A program made the position numbers and the translations under genes. DNA of 64,000 nt, taken from contig NZ_ATMI01000011.1 of the NCBI RefSeq assembly GCF_000439375.1, forward strand, positions 37,078 to 101,077. Direction: 5' to 3'. Positions 8,935-18,190 of this stretch are shown here, piece by piece (the stretch's first letter is position 1; the number at the start of each line of letters is the position of its first letter). The DNA is from Tatumella saanichensis (GTDB lineage: Bacteria > Pseudomonadota > Gammaproteobacteria > Enterobacterales > Enterobacteriaceae). A model generated the notes under the pieces. The model saw only the letters and a list, made by a program, of their open reading frames with translations. It was not told the origin of the DNA and did not search any database.

Positions 8935-8945
8935 GTGTGAATCGA

Positions 8946-10478
8946 TTAGATTTCACTCACTGGCTGTGGGGTCACCAATGGCGGTACCGACACTGGGGCA
9001 TGCTGTGAACTCAGCCACTCACTGATACGCGCTTGTTGCGGTTCTGTCAGCCACATACCTTGTTTGGTTCGACGCCAGATAGCGTCATCCAGACCATACA
9101 CCCATTCATGATCGACCAGATAGCGCAACTCAGCTTCATAGAATTCATGACCGAAATTCTCGCCCAGATCGTCAAGCGACTGCGCATCGCCGAGCAATTT
9201 TTCAGTATTACTGCCATACGTACGAGCATAGTGCATTGCCATGGAGGCGCTGATAAACGGATAGCGTCTGCGTAGGCTAGCGGCAAAATCCTCACGGCTG
9301 CCGGAGAAGTGGCCACCCGGTAGCACACTCTGTTTGGTCCAAGCCGGGCCAGCATTGGGGTAATATTTCGCCAATTTTTCCATCGCATGTTCAGCCAGCT
9401 TACGGTAGGTGGTCAGCTTACCGCCAAATACTGATAGTAGCGGTGCTTTACCCTGATCATCATGGACATCCAGGGTGTAATCACGGGTAATTGCCTGCGG
9501 TGAGTCCGATTCATCATCACACAGCGGGCGTACACCGGAATACGTCCAGACAATGTCTTCCGCCGTCAGATTCTGGCGGAAATGGACATTAAACACTGTC
9601 AGCAGGTAGTCGATCTCTTTTTCTTCAATGGCAACCTGTTTCGGATCGCCATGATATTCGACATCGGTGGTGCCGATAATCGAGAACTCATCCATCCACG
9701 GGATCACGAATACGATACGGTGATCTTCATTCTGTAAGATATAAGCTTCTTTGCCGGTATGCACCCGCGGTACCACAATATGGCTACCTTTGATCAGGCG
9801 GATCCCGTACGGAGACTTGATCTTCAGGCTGTCATCAAAGAACTCTTTCACCCATGGCCCAGCGGCATTCACCAATCCCTTCGCCTGCCAGCGGAGCTGT
9901 TCACCGTTATCAGTATTTTCTGCTTCGACAATCCACAGGCCGTTTTCCCGCCAAGCACGGGTAACTCGAGTGTGGGATTTGACTTCACCGCCGTGTTCGA
10001 TCACTGATTGAGCATTTGCCACGACCATGCGGGCATCATCAACCCAGCAATCAGAGTATTCAAAACCGCGAGTGATTTCGGGTTTCAGTACCGAGTCACG
10101 GCCAAAGCGGATCCCTTGGCTGGCAGGTAAACTGGTTCGTTTACCTAAATGATCGTACAGAAACAGTCCCATACGGATCATCCATGCTGGACGCAGATGC
10201 GGACGATGCGGCAGGCGAAAACGCATTGGGAACGCCAAGTGAGGGGCCATTTTCAGCAGTACTTCGCGTTCTGCTAGGGCTTCACTGACCAGACGGAATT
10301 CATGATGTTCCAGATAGCGTAGCCCGCCATGGATCAATTTTGAACTGGCAGAGGACGTCGCGCACGCAAAGTCCCTGGCTTCCAGCATCAACACCGACAG
10401 GCCGCGTCCTGCAGCATCTGCTGCAATCCCTGCACCGTTGATACCCCCGCCGATGACGATCAGATCTTTGGTTTCCAC
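8946..10478 (-). CDS. glpD: Aerobic glycerol-3-phosphate dehydrogenase GlpD
   Basis: Membrane-associated flavoprotein that oxidises glycerol-3-phosphate to dihydroxyacetone phosphate and passes electrons to quinone. 510 residues (E. coli 501). The FAD-binding GGGINGAG is at 10-17, followed by the SSKLIHGGLRYLE motif near 48-60; the C-terminal DAO cap domain is intact. The start is a GTG at 10478: homology begins VETKDLIVIGGG, and GGAGGA stands seven bases upstream on the minus strand. The open frame extends 26 codons upstream through the operators and is not coding. It is divergent from glpE-glpG-glpR, whose last product represses it. Confidence 0.97.
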   Translation of the reverse strand: METKDLIVIGGGINGAGIAADAAGRGLSVLMLEARDFACATSSASSKLIHGGLRYLEHHEFRLVSEALAEREVLLKMAPHLAFPMRFRLPHRPHLRPAWMIRMGLFLYDHLGKRTSLPASQGIRFGRDSVLKPEITRGFEYSDCWVDDARMVVANAQSVIEHGGEVKSHTRVTRAWRENGLWIVEAENTDNGEQLRWQAKGLVNAAGPWVKEFFDDSLKIKSPYGIRLIKGSHIVVPRVHTGKEAYILQNEDHRIVFVIPWMDEFSIIGTTDVEYHGDPKQVAIEEKEIDYLLTVFNVHFRQNLTAEDIVWTYSGVRPLCDDESDSPQAITRDYTLDVHDDQGKAPLLSVFGGKLTTYRKLAEHAMEKLAKYYPNAGPAWTKQSVLPGGHFSGSREDFAASLRRRYPFISASMAMHYARTYGSNTEKLLGDAQSLDDLGENFGHEFYEAELRYLVDHEWVYGLDDAIWRRTKQGMWLTEPQQARISEWLSSQHAPVSVPPLVTPQPVSEI

Positions 10479-10512
10479 GTTTCTTCCTCCGGTGTTCGGA
10501 ATAATCATCGTT

Positions 10513-10530
10513 ATGTTCGTTTTCGAACGT
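10513..10530 (-). promoter_or_regulatory. GlpR operator 1 of glpD
   Basis: ATGTTCGTTTTCGAACGT is a nearly perfect palindrome of the GlpR consensus (ATGTTCG-N4-CGAACAT type), located about 35 bases before the glpD start, downstream of and touching the promoter. Confidence 0.88.
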
Positions 10531-10531
10531 A

Positions 10532-10561
10532 ATAGTAATCGAAAACAAACATACATGCCAA
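10532..10561 (-). promoter_or_regulatory. glpD promoter with overlapping second GlpR operator
   Basis: Read on the minus strand: TTGGCA (10561-10556), 18 bases, then TACTAT (10537-10532), a good sigma-70 promoter. Between them ATGTTTGTTTTCGATT (10552-10537) is a degenerate second GlpR half-palindrome. Tandem operators across the promoter match glpD regulation known in E. coli. Confidence 0.75.
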
Positions 10562-10587
10562 TAATTAACCTATTTAAAACAATTTAG

Positions 10588-10603
10588 CGTGATACAGGTA
10601 ACA
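10588..10603 (-). promoter_or_regulatory. CRP-like site upstream of glpD
   Basis: On the minus strand TGTTA, six bases, TCACG; eight of ten core positions match TGTGA-N6-TCACA. It lies about 60 bases upstream of the predicted glpD transcription start, a usual class I distance. glpD is CRP-activated in E. coli. Confidence 0.5.
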
Positions 10604-10654
10604 TAACCGCACAACAAAAAAGCAGCACCGCTATTTTTATCCGATTATCGGAAG

Positions 10655-10678
10655 GGCCAGATCAGGTTACAATGGACG
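10655..10678 (+). promoter_or_regulatory. Candidate promoter of glpE-glpG
   Basis: A -10-like TACAAT inside GGTTACAATGG sits about 40 bases before the glpE ATG, with TTATCG 17 bases upstream as a weak -35. Position fits, strength is uncertain. Confidence 0.35.
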
Positions 10679-10709
10679 ACTGTGAGCTGATTTAATTAGA
10701 GAATATGAA

Positions 10710-11042
10710 ATGGAAACCTACGAATGTATTAATGTCCTGCAAGCCGACAGCCTGTTACAGCAGGGAGCGGTGCTGGTGGATATCCGCGATCCGCAGAGTT
10801 TCGAGGCCGCACATGTGGCAGAGGCGTTTCATCTGACTAACGGCACTATGAATGCGTTTATGGAAAAAGCGGATTTTGACCAGCCTGTATTGGTGCTCTG
10901 TTACCACGGCAACAGCAGTAAAGGGGCGGCACAGTATCTGATTAACCAAGGGTTTGATCAGGTCTATAGCGTGGATGGTGGCTTTGATGCGTGGCGTATT
11001 GCTTTTCCGGCGCAGATCCGTTCCGAACTCACCCACGAGTAG
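10710..11042 (+). CDS. glpE: Thiosulfate sulfurtransferase GlpE (single-domain rhodanese)
   Basis: Transfers sulfane sulfur from thiosulfate to cyanide or dithiol acceptors in vitro; cytoplasmic. 110 residues (E. coli 108). The rhodanese fold signature VDIRDPQSF lies at 23-31, and the active-site loop CYHGNSS begins at the catalytic Cys64. The ATG follows AGAGAATATGAA. First gene of glpEGR, divergent from glpD; glpG starts 20 bases after the stop. Confidence 0.95.
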   Translation: METYECINVLQADSLLQQGAVLVDIRDPQSFEAAHVAEAFHLTNGTMNAFMEKADFDQPVLVLCYHGNSSKGAAQYLINQGFDQVYSVDGGFDAWRIAFPAQIRSELTHE

Positions 11043-11062
11043 CAGCAACCTGGGGCACCTTC

Positions 11063-11902
11063 ATGAAATGTATTACACAGTTTTCGAATCCACGGATGGC
11101 GCAAGCATTTGTCGATTATATGGCTACCCGTGGCGTGACATTACATCTTGAACCACAGCAGCAACATTATCTGTTATGGCTGGATGATGGGCAGCAACTG
11201 ACGTTAACCGAAACTGAGTTAAGCCGTTTTCTCCAAGATCCTAACCATCCGCGTTATCAGGAAGCCAGTTGGAAGAGTGGCGGTAAAGGCTTACAGATGT
11301 CCTATCCACGCGGGCAGTTCTGGCGCAATATCCGTGAACGTGCCGGTCCGCTGACCCTGGGTGTGATGGTTATCTGTATCGCAGTGTTTATTCTGATGCA
11401 GATCCTCGGGGATGAAACCGTATTACGCTGGTTATCTTGGCCAGATGGCCCGGATCAGTATTTTCAGGTCTGGCGTTGGGTCAGCCATGCATTTCTGCAT
11501 TTCTCGCTGCTGCATATCGTGTTCAACCTGTTGTGGTGGTGGTACTTGGGCGGGTTGGTCGAAAAACGTCTCGGTAGCGGAAAGCTATTTGTGATCGCGC
11601 TGATCTCCGCCTTACTCAGTGGCTGGATGCAGGCGAAATACAGTGGCATCTGGTTTGGTGGGTTATCCGGTGTCGTCTATGCGCTGATGGGCTATTGTTG
11701 GTTGCGGGGTGAACGTGATCCACAAAGCGGCGTCTTCTTGGAACGAGGTCTGATTGTGTTCTCGATCCTGTGGTTGGTGGTGGGCTACTACGGTATGTTC
11801 GGTATGGATATTGCTAATATGGCGCACTTTACTGGGCTACTGGTCGGTCTGGCCATGGCCTTTACTGATAGTCAAGCCGCTGCAAAACGGCATAAACGTT
11901 AA
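11063..11902 (+). CDS. glpG: Rhomboid intramembrane serine protease GlpG
   Basis: Six-span inner-membrane rhomboid protease that cleaves within or next to transmembrane segments. 279 residues (E. coli 276). An N-terminal cytosolic domain (1-90) precedes the membrane core. The catalytic dyad is visible: Ser202 in [11 protein letters not shown] and His255 in MAHFTGL; the oxyanion-stabilising [10 protein letters not shown] motif is near 146-155, and the L1-loop WR is present. The start [11 protein letters not shown] is set by homology with a GGGG site upstream; the open frame extends upstream into glpE without meaning. Confidence 0.96.
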   Translation: MKCITQFSNPRMAQAFVDYMATRGVTLHLEPQQQHYLLWLDDGQQLTLTETELSRFLQDPNHPRYQEASWKSGGKGLQMSYPRGQFWRNIRERAGPLTLGVMVICIAVFILMQILGDETVLRWLSWPDGPDQYFQVWRWVSHAFLHFSLLHIVFNLLWWWYLGGLVEKRLGSGKLFVIALISALLSGWMQAKYSGIWFGGLSGVVYALMGYCWLRGERDPQSGVFLERGLIVFSILWLVVGYYGMFGMDIANMAHFTGLLVGLAMAFTDSQAAAKRHKR

Positions 11903-11938
11903 CAGAGTATGCAGGGAAAACCTGTCGGGGAGAGCAGA

Positions 11939-12697
11939 GTGAAGCAGACTCAACGCCATGATGTGATTATTGAAATGGTCAAACGTCAGGGTTATGTGAG
12001 TACCGAAGAGCTGGTTGAGCATTTTTCGGTTAGCCCGCAGACGATTCGCCGAGACCTGAATGATCTGGCAGAGCAGAATCAGATCCAGCGTCATCACGGT
12101 GGGGCGGCATTGCCTTCCAGTGCAGAGAACACTGCTTGGCATGATCGGCGCATGATGTTTTCTGAACAGAAAGCACGTATCGCCCGCAGCGTTGCGGCGC
12201 AGATCCCGGAAGGGGCAACCCTATTTATCGATATCGGTACGACCCCAGAAGCGGTTGCACATGCGCTGTTGAACCATCAACGTTTGCAGGTGGTCACTAA
12301 TAACCTGAATGTCGCGGTGTTATTGATGGCGAAACCGGAATTCCGTGTGATCTTGGCAGGTGGTGATGTGCGTTCACGGGATGGCGGTATTATTGGCGAG
12401 GCGACCATGGACTTTATTTCTCAGTTCCGCCTCGACTACGGTATCCTCGGCATCAGTGGTATTGACCGGGACGGCACACTGCTGGAGTTTGACTATCATG
12501 AAGTCCGTACTAAGCAGGCGATCATTGAGAACTCCCGTAATGTGATGCTGGTTACTGACCATTCCAAATTTGGACGTAATGCGATGGTAAGCCTAGGAAA
12601 TATCGGCATGGTGGATAGTCTGTATACCGATAAACAGCCGCCGGAAGAATTACTGAAGGTGATTAACCAGCAGAAGGTACAGTTGGTACTGTGCTAA
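11939..12697 (+). CDS. glpR: Glycerol-3-phosphate regulon repressor GlpR
   Basis: DeoR-family repressor of the glp regulon, induced by glycerol-3-phosphate. 252 residues, identical in length to E. coli GlpR when started at the GTG at 11939, which has GGGGAGAG five bases upstream; an ATG ten codons earlier is less likely. N-terminal helix-turn-helix VSTEELVEHFSVSPQTIRRD is at 20-39; the DeoR C-terminal sugar-phosphate-binding domain carries the DIGTTPE loop near 96 and SKFGRNAMV near 205. No obvious frameshift, so the regulator should work. GlpR sites are seen at glpD. Confidence 0.96.
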   Translation: MKQTQRHDVIIEMVKRQGYVSTEELVEHFSVSPQTIRRDLNDLAEQNQIQRHHGGAALPSSAENTAWHDRRMMFSEQKARIARSVAAQIPEGATLFIDIGTTPEAVAHALLNHQRLQVVTNNLNVAVLLMAKPEFRVILAGGDVRSRDGGIIGEATMDFISQFRLDYGILGISGIDRDGTLLEFDYHEVRTKQAIIENSRNVMLVTDHSKFGRNAMVSLGNIGMVDSLYTDKQPPEELLKVINQQKVQLVLC

Positions 12698-12704
12698 CCC
12701 ATAA

Positions 12705-12737
12705 CGTTTATCCACCGCACAAGGCGATGGATAAACG
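12705..12737. terminator. Hairpin between convergent glpR and nfuA
   Basis: CGTTTATCCA (12705-12714) is perfectly complementary to TGGATAAACG (12728-12737) around a 13-base loop. There is no T-run. Confidence 0.55.
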
Positions 12738-12742
12738 GTCTA

Positions 12743-13318
12743 TCAGTAATAGGAGTGTTCGCCGGGCTGGTGCTCGGTCAAATCACGGACCCCTTTCAGC
12801 TCTGGGAAGGTGGTCAGCAGTTCTTTCTCGATCCCTTCTTTCAAGGTCACATCGACCATGGAACAACCATTGCAGCCCCCGCCGAATTGCAGGATCACAT
12901 AGCCGTCGTCGGTGATTTCCATCAGCGAGACTTTACCACCGTGGCTGGCTAACTGCGGGTTAATCTGCGCCTGCAGCATGTACTCCACGCGTTCCGCTAA
13001 TGGCGCATCATCGGCCACTTTACGCATTTTGGCATTGGGCGCTTTCAGGGTCAGTTGTGAACCCAGATTGTCGGTCACAAAGTCGATTTCTGCGTCTTCC
13101 AGATAAGGAGCGCTCAACTCATCAACATAAGCAATCAGATGCTCATATTTCAGCTCGGTATCGGTAGTTTCTACCGCATCCGGTGGGCAATAAGAGACTC
13201 CGCATTCCGCGCCCGGGGTTCCCGGATTGATCACGAAAACACGGATCTGGGTGCCTTCTTCCTGTTTGGCGAGCAGCTTAACAAAATGCTCCTGGGCAGT
13301 ATCAGTAATACGGATCAT
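12743..13318 (-). CDS. nfuA: Fe/S biogenesis scaffold/carrier protein NfuA
   Basis: Carries a 4Fe-4S cluster and delivers it to target proteins such as aconitase and LipA, especially under oxidative stress or iron limitation. 191 residues, as in E. coli. It has a degenerate A-type N-terminal domain and a C-terminal Nfu domain with the cluster-binding CNGC (about Cys149/Cys152) in [14 protein letters not shown]. The ATG at 13318 matches homologues; a TTG four codons upstream is less likely. In E. coli mal genes and gntT separate it from glpR; here it converges directly on glpR. gntX lies upstream on the same strand. Confidence 0.97.
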   Translation of the reverse strand: MIRITDTAQEHFVKLLAKQEEGTQIRVFVINPGTPGAECGVSYCPPDAVETTDTELKYEHLIAYVDELSAPYLEDAEIDFVTDNLGSQLTLKAPNAKMRKVADDAPLAERVEYMLQAQINPQLASHGGKVSLMEITDDGYVILQFGGGCNGCSMVDVTLKEGIEKELLTTFPELKGVRDLTEHQPGEHSYY

Positions 13319-13375
13319 AGTATGGCTCAATAGTTGACTGAAACAGTAGGTGATAATACGCCCATCACCGTGACT

Positions 13376-14059
13376 CTACAAGGTACGACACAGGCACCAC
13401 ACCTGAATCATCGCCGCGCCTGCCTGCTGAAGTCGGCGGGTAATTTCCGCGGCAGTGCTGCCACTGGTTACGACATCGTCTATCAGCACCACTTTCAATC
13501 CGGAGAGGTCCTGGGTGACCCTGAACGCCTGATGCAAGTTACGTTGTCTCTGCCGATGGTTAAGGCGATGCTGGACGGCGGTTTTACGTACCCGTAGCAG
13601 AGCATCCGGTGCATAGTGGCAGGAAAGCCAGTGCGACAGCGGCTTAGCCAGCAGCTCAGACTGATTATAGCCCCGTGACCATAACCGCTGAGGGTGAAGG
13701 GGTGAGCTGAGGATCAGGTCTGGTCGTGGTAGACCGTAGATTCTGCGCTGCTGTAGCCAGCTTAGCAAAATCAGTTTTGCCAACATCACCGCCAGTGCGG
13801 TATTTCCGGAAAATTTAAATTGATGCAAAAGCCGGCTCAGGGGGGGCTGGTAACCGTTGGCACAGATTAGCGTTTGCCAAGGGGGCGGCTTCTGTACACA
13901 GCGACCACATTCTCGGGTCTTCGGGGCAGCCGGCAGGCCACAGCGGCTACAGAGTGAGCCCATTGACGGTAACTGGCGTAGACAGAAGCTGCAAATCCCG
14001 CGCCCCTGTGCCACCACCGGTAACTGGCACAGCCAGCAATTTGTCCTGAAAATGAACAT
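13376..14059 (-). CDS. gntX: ComF/GntX family phosphoribosyltransferase-like protein
   Basis: ComF-family protein; E. coli GntX is needed for growth on DNA as a nutrient, the biochemical role is unknown. 227 residues as in E. coli. The N-terminus carries cysteine pairs that look like a zinc-binding double ribbon (CWLC, CSFC, CSRCG, CGRC within the first 75 residues). The C-terminus has the phosphoribosyltransferase motif VVLIDDVVTSGST near 195-207. The ATG at 14059 follows AGAGAG. It is divergent from bioH with only 36 bases between the starts. Confidence 0.93.
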   Translation of the reverse strand: MFIFRTNCWLCQLPVVAQGRGICSFCLRQLPSMGSLCSRCGLPAAPKTRECGRCVQKPPPWQTLICANGYQPPLSRLLHQFKFSGNTALAVMLAKLILLSWLQQRRIYGLPRPDLILSSPLHPQRLWSRGYNQSELLAKPLSHWLSCHYAPDALLRVRKTAVQHRLNHRQRQRNLHQAFRVTQDLSGLKVVLIDDVVTSGSTAAEITRRLQQAGAAMIQVWCLCRTL

Positions 14060-14095
14060 GCTATGCTCTCTTTTATTTGACGGAGTTTGGCCATC

Positions 14096-14860
14096 ATGTC
14101 CCTTTATTGGCACACCTGTGGAGAGGGAAAACGCGATCTTGTGCTATTGCACGGCTGGGGGATGAATTCTGAAGTCTGGCGTGGCATCCTGACGCGGCTT
14201 TGCCCGCATTTTCGTCTGCATCTGGTCGATTTGCCCGGGTACGGACGCAGTCGTGATACCCCGGCGCTCACCCTGCCCGCACTCTGCGAAGCGTTACTCC
14301 CCCAGTTACCGGAAGGCTCACTGGTACTCGGCTGGTCCCTAGGGGGGCTGGTGGCAACTCAGTTGGCCCTGCAGGTTCCACAGCGACTGCAAGGTTTGAT
14401 CATGGCGGCGACTTCTCCCTGTTTTGCTGCACAGGGAGACTGGCCGGGTATCCGGCCATCGGTGCTGTTAGGTTTTGAACACCAGCTCAGCCAGCACTTT
14501 GAAAAAACGGTCGAACGCTTTATGGCGTTACAGACCCTGGGAACACCTTCTGCTCGTCAAGATGCGGTAGCATTGCGGGAGGCGGTATTAACTCAGCCAC
14601 TGCCTGAGGTTAGAGTGTTGAATGCCGGGCTGAGCCTGTTACAGAACACGGACTTTCGTCCTCGGCTGGCAGAGATTTCAGTACCCTCATTGCGGATTTA
14701 CGGTGCTCTGGATGCACTGGTTCCACGAGACATTGTGCCGCGAGTGGATACACTCAGCGGGAACGGTCATTCGGTGGTGATCCCGAAAGCCGGTCATGCG
14801 CCTTTTATCTCTCATCCTGACTTTTTCAGCCAAATTTTGACGGACTTCTCACAAATTTGA
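14096..14860 (+). CDS. bioH: Pimeloyl-ACP methyl ester carboxylesterase BioH
   Basis: Alpha/beta hydrolase that removes the methyl group from pimeloyl-ACP methyl ester, ending the BioC-BioH route to the pimelate moiety of biotin. 254 residues (E. coli 256). Oxyanion-hole HGWG is at 19-22 and the nucleophile elbow GWSLGG has Ser81; the catalytic His is in [10 protein letters not shown] near the C-terminus and Asp in GALDALVP. The ATG at 14096 is preceded by CGGAG. In E. coli the feo operon lies nearby, here two small genes follow. Confidence 0.95.
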   Translation: MSLYWHTCGEGKRDLVLLHGWGMNSEVWRGILTRLCPHFRLHLVDLPGYGRSRDTPALTLPALCEALLPQLPEGSLVLGWSLGGLVATQLALQVPQRLQGLIMAATSPCFAAQGDWPGIRPSVLLGFEHQLSQHFEKTVERFMALQTLGTPSARQDAVALREAVLTQPLPEVRVLNAGLSLLQNTDFRPRLAEISVPSLRIYGALDALVPRDIVPRVDTLSGNGHSVVIPKAGHAPFISHPDFFSQILTDFSQI

Positions 14861-15020
14861 TAAATAGCGGTGTTGGGCAGTGGCCCATTAACTAAAGCGG
14901 GGCTATTTCTGTTAGTGAGTGTTTTTTGTCTACCTCTGGTCCGCTGAAGATGCGTGGACTTTCCTGTAGGGAGAATCGACGCGTTGAGCGGGTAATCTAT
15001 CCTTTGCGCAGAGAATAATA

Positions 15021-15293
15021 ATGATGAAACTGACAATCCTGATCGTCACCGCCCTGATCGCTGGTACCGTTTCTTTACCGGCATTGGCTGCAAAAGAAAT
15101 CACTCAGGCTGATATCGACAGCCAGCATTTGGAAAAAATTGGCACTGTCTCAACGACGGCGGCCACCACTTCACCGATGGATGCGAAGGCGCATCTGTCA
15201 AAACTGGCTGATGAAAAAGGTGGTCGCTATTTTAAAGTGATCGCTGGACGTGAGCACGGGCGTATCAGCGCCACCGCGGAAGTCTATAAATAA
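15021..15293 (+). CDS. Small periplasmic DUF1471 (YdgH/BhsA/McbA-like) protein
   Basis: A 90-residue protein with a signal peptide (about residues 1-23, ending LPALA before AKE) and a mature domain of the DUF1471 family: IGTVSTTAA, then ADEKGGRYFKVIAG, ending TAEVYK. Enterobacterial paralogues (BhsA, McbA, YdgH, YhcN) are stress-induced envelope proteins linked to biofilm and to acid or peroxide stress; which one this is cannot be said. It begins MMK with AGAGAA upstream, so the start may be 15021 or 15024. It is absent from this place in E. coli, where feoABC resides. Confidence 0.85.
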   Translation: MMKLTILIVTALIAGTVSLPALAAKEITQADIDSQHLEKIGTVSTTAATTSPMDAKAHLSKLADEKGGRYFKVIAGREHGRISATAEVYK

Positions 15294-15300
15294 TCTGTTC

Positions 15301-15326
15301 GGCACCCGTTTTTCACCTTGGGTGCC
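15301..15326 (+). terminator. Possible hairpin after the DUF1471 gene
   Basis: GGCACCC (15301-15307) pairs with GGGTGCC (15320-15326) around a T-rich loop. No T-run follows. A second small stem, TCCCGG (15385-15390) with CCGGGA (15399-15404), lies further on before TCCTTTCC. Confidence 0.4.
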
Positions 15327-15432
15327 ATTCTGCCGCCGCGAGACTGTTTTTCTCCCTATTACCGTCGCATACTGCAATGACCCCTCCCGGAAATGCTGCC
15401 GGGATCCTTTCCTGTAACCAAGAAGGTCCGAT

Positions 15433-15729
15433 ATGAGTCAGGTCATTAACGTTATCGCCGTGATCACCGCACATGCCGGTGAAGAAAAGACGGTGGCGCA
15501 AGCATTACAAACCGCTGTCAGTGAGGTACAGGGCGAACCGGGATGTGAGTCCTATGTGCTGCATCAGAATATCAGTAACCCGTTGCAGTTTATTATGCTG
15601 GAGCGTTGGCAATCACAGCAGCATCTGGATAAGCATGAGAAAGCGGCGCCATTTCAGAAACTAGCAGGTAGTTTAGCGGATCGAGCGTCCCTAGAGATCA
15701 CCCTGACGCAAGAAGTCACCGCAGCCTGA
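15433..15729 (+). CDS. Antibiotic biosynthesis monooxygenase (ABM) domain protein
   Basis: A 98-residue single-domain protein of the dimeric alpha/beta-barrel ABM superfamily (YgiN-like quinol monooxygenases and related cofactor-free oxygenases). Typical features are INVIAVITAHAGEEKTV at the start, EPGCESYVLHQ near 35-45 and FIMLERWQSQQHLDKH near 53-68, the strand-helix with the conserved ERW. Function cannot be inferred beyond the fold: such proteins may oxidise quinols or detoxify reactive carbonyls. The ATG follows AGAAGG. The gene is not at this locus in E. coli and ends at a perfect hairpin before tex. Confidence 0.85.
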   Translation: MSQVINVIAVITAHAGEEKTVAQALQTAVSEVQGEPGCESYVLHQNISNPLQFIMLERWQSQQHLDKHEKAAPFQKLAGSLADRASLEITLTQEVTAA

Positions 15730-15733
15730 TGGC

Positions 15734-15761
15734 TGATAGCTCCCAAGGTCGGGAGCTATCA
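15734..15761. terminator. Perfect 11-bp hairpin between the ABM gene and tex
   Basis: TGATAGCTCCC (15734-15744), loop AAGGTC, GGGAGCTATCA (15751-15761). It stands between convergent genes. A T-run is lacking directly next to it on either strand. Confidence 0.65.
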
Positions 15762-15767
15762 GGTCAA

Positions 15768-18092
15768 TCAGCGTTTTTTACCGAAGGCGGCGGCCAGTGC
15801 ATCCTCCATCGCACTGTTGCCGGCTGGTTTTTGCCGAGACGCGGGCTGTTTCGCCGGGCGGGCGGTGCGTGCCGGTGAGGAGGACGCAGGACCGTTACGT
15901 GATGCAGAGCGGGCTTCAGACGGTTGTTCATCCAGTCGCATGCTCAGGGCAATACGTTTGCGTTGCTGGTCGATATCCATCACTTTCACTTTGACGATAT
16001 CCCCAGCTTTCACCACTTGATGAGGGTCTTCGACAAATTTGTCAGACAGCGACGAAATGTGGACCAGACCATCTTGATGGACACCGATATCCACAAAAGC
16101 CCCGAAGTTAGTGACGTTGGTCACTGAGCCTTCTAATACCATCCCCGGCTGCAGGTCAGACATCGTCTCAACACCTTCCGCGAAGGTGGCGGTTTTAAAT
16201 TCCGGACGTGGGTCACGGCCCGGCTTTTCCAGCTCTTTCAGGATGTCATTGACCGTAGGCAGACCAAAGCGTTCATCGGTAAATTGTGAGGCATTCAGCG
16301 CACGGACGGCACTGCTGTTCCCCATCAAATCGCTGAGGCTCTGTTCGGTAGCCTGTAAAATCCGCTCCACGACCGGATACGCTTCCGGGTGTACCGTTGA
16401 GGCATCCAGCGGGTTTTCACCTCGGCCGATACGCAGGAATCCGGCACACTGTTCAAAGGCTTTTGGCCCTAAGCGGCTGACTTTCAGCAGTTGCTGACGG
16501 TTGCGGAACTGACCGTTTTCATCACGCCAGTTAACGATATTCTGCGCCATCATTCGCGTCAGTCCGGCAACCCGGGTCAGTAGGGGCACGGATGCCGTGT
16601 TGAGATCGACGCCGACGGCGTTTACACAGTCCTCGACCACCGCATCCAGTTTTTTGGCGAGCTGACTCTGGCTGACATCATGTTGATACTGACCAACACC
16701 GATAGATTTCGGTTCGATTTTCACCAGTTCGGCCAGCGGATCCTGCAGACGACGGGCAATAGACACCGCACCACGCAGCGATACATCCAGGTCCGGGAAC
16801 TCCAGTGCCGCCAGTTCGGAAGCCGAATAGACCGAGGCACCTGCTTCACTGACGATCACCTTCTGGGCGGTGACCTGCGGATAGAGTTTTTGCAATTCGG
16901 CATAAAAGCGTTCGGTTTCGCGGGAAGCGGTACCGTTACCGATCGCCACCAGTTCCACCTGATGACGAGCACAGAGGGCAGCCACACTGGCCGCTGCTTT
17001 GCTGGCTTGTCCAGTATGTGGGTAAACAGTATCGGTGGCCACCAGTTTGCCGGTGGCATCGACAACCGCCACTTTAACGCCGGTCCGTAGGCCGGGATCG
17101 AGGCCCATGGTGGCACGCATGCCCGCCGGGGCAGCCATTAGGAGATCGCTGAGGTTACGGGCAAACACATTAATGGCTTCATCTTCGGCGCGCTCGCGCA
17201 GTGTGCCCATCAGTTCGGTTTCCAGGTGCAGCAGCACCTTGATACGCCACGTCCAGCTGATCACGGTTTTGCGCCAGCGATCCGCCGGTGCTTGGTTGAA
17301 AATAACCTGTAGGTGATCGGCAACCAGGGTTTCACCGTAGCTCTCCCGTGGCGGCTCTTCAGACTGCGGGTCTGGGTTAAGGGACAGCTGTAATACCCCT
17401 TCATTACGGCCGCGGAACATGGCCAGCGCACGGTGAGAAGGTACAGAGGAAAGAGGTTCGTGATGGTCGAAATAATCGCGAAATTTAGCGCCAGACTCTT
17501 CTTTACCTTCCACCACTCGTGATACCAGATGGGCGTGTTTTGTCAGGTAGTTACGCACTTTTGCCAGCAGAACGGCATCTTCGGCGAATTTTTCCATCAG
17601 GATGTAGCGGGCACCGTCCAATGCTGCACGGCTATCGGTAATCCCTTTGTCTGCATCGACAAAGGCTTGCGCTTCGGTATCGGGATCATGCTGCGGCTGT
17701 TCCCACAGCAGGGTGGCTAACGGTTCCAAGCCTGCTTCGATAGCGATCTGCCCGCGGGTGCGCCGCTTTGGTTTGTAAGGCAGGTAGAGATCTTCAAGTT
17801 CGGTCTTACTGAGGGTGGAATTGAGAGCATCGGACAGTGCCGGAGTCATTTTTCCCTGCTCATCAATGGAGCGGAGGATAGTTTGACGGCGGTCATCGAG
17901 CTCGCGCAGATAGCTCAGTCGTGTCTCTAACTGACGTAACTGGGTATCATCCAGCCCACCGGTCACTTCCTTACGATAACGTGCAATAAACGGCACGGTG
18001 TTCCCTTCGTCCAGCATACGCACAGCAGAATCGACCTGCTCTGCACGGACCTGAAGTTCACCGGCAATAATGTGGCTTAGCGAATTTTTCAT
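15768..18092 (-). CDS. yhgF: Transcription accessory / RNA-binding protein Tex (YhgF)
   Basis: Cytoplasmic nucleic-acid-binding protein of the Tex family. 774 residues (E. coli 773). Domain order: N-terminal helical Tex region (1-200), YqgF/RNase H-like domain with [17 protein letters not shown] near 327-343, helix-hairpin-helix region near 500-560 ([14 protein letters not shown]), and a C-terminal S1 RNA-binding domain near 650-720 ([20 protein letters not shown]). A basic low-complexity tail ends in AAAFGKKR. Start could be the ATG at 18092 (MKNSLSHI, chosen by homology) or the ATG at 18101. It is downstream of greB on the same strand, 98 bases away. Confidence 0.95.
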   Translation of the reverse strand: MKNSLSHIIAGELQVRAEQVDSAVRMLDEGNTVPFIARYRKEVTGGLDDTQLRQLETRLSYLRELDDRRQTILRSIDEQGKMTPALSDALNSTLSKTELEDLYLPYKPKRRTRGQIAIEAGLEPLATLLWEQPQHDPDTEAQAFVDADKGITDSRAALDGARYILMEKFAEDAVLLAKVRNYLTKHAHLVSRVVEGKEESGAKFRDYFDHHEPLSSVPSHRALAMFRGRNEGVLQLSLNPDPQSEEPPRESYGETLVADHLQVIFNQAPADRWRKTVISWTWRIKVLLHLETELMGTLRERAEDEAINVFARNLSDLLMAAPAGMRATMGLDPGLRTGVKVAVVDATGKLVATDTVYPHTGQASKAAASVAALCARHQVELVAIGNGTASRETERFYAELQKLYPQVTAQKVIVSEAGASVYSASELAALEFPDLDVSLRGAVSIARRLQDPLAELVKIEPKSIGVGQYQHDVSQSQLAKKLDAVVEDCVNAVGVDLNTASVPLLTRVAGLTRMMAQNIVNWRDENGQFRNRQQLLKVSRLGPKAFEQCAGFLRIGRGENPLDASTVHPEAYPVVERILQATEQSLSDLMGNSSAVRALNASQFTDERFGLPTVNDILKELEKPGRDPRPEFKTATFAEGVETMSDLQPGMVLEGSVTNVTNFGAFVDIGVHQDGLVHISSLSDKFVEDPHQVVKAGDIVKVKVMDIDQQRKRIALSMRLDEQPSEARSASRNGPASSSPARTARPAKQPASRQKPAGNSAMEDALAAAFGKKR

Positions 18093-18190
18093 CTTTAGCA
18101 TCAGGTTTCAGCGAGGTTAATTTCCAGCGGACAGTTATACGGACTGAGCGCTTAAAATGCCAGTCACCGGACGGGCTTTGGGCACTATTC

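Noticed and set aside
16111..17316. Several open frames of 60-136 codons antisense to tex
   Set aside because: They are shadows of the long, highly conserved tex reading frame, without ribosome sites or family features.
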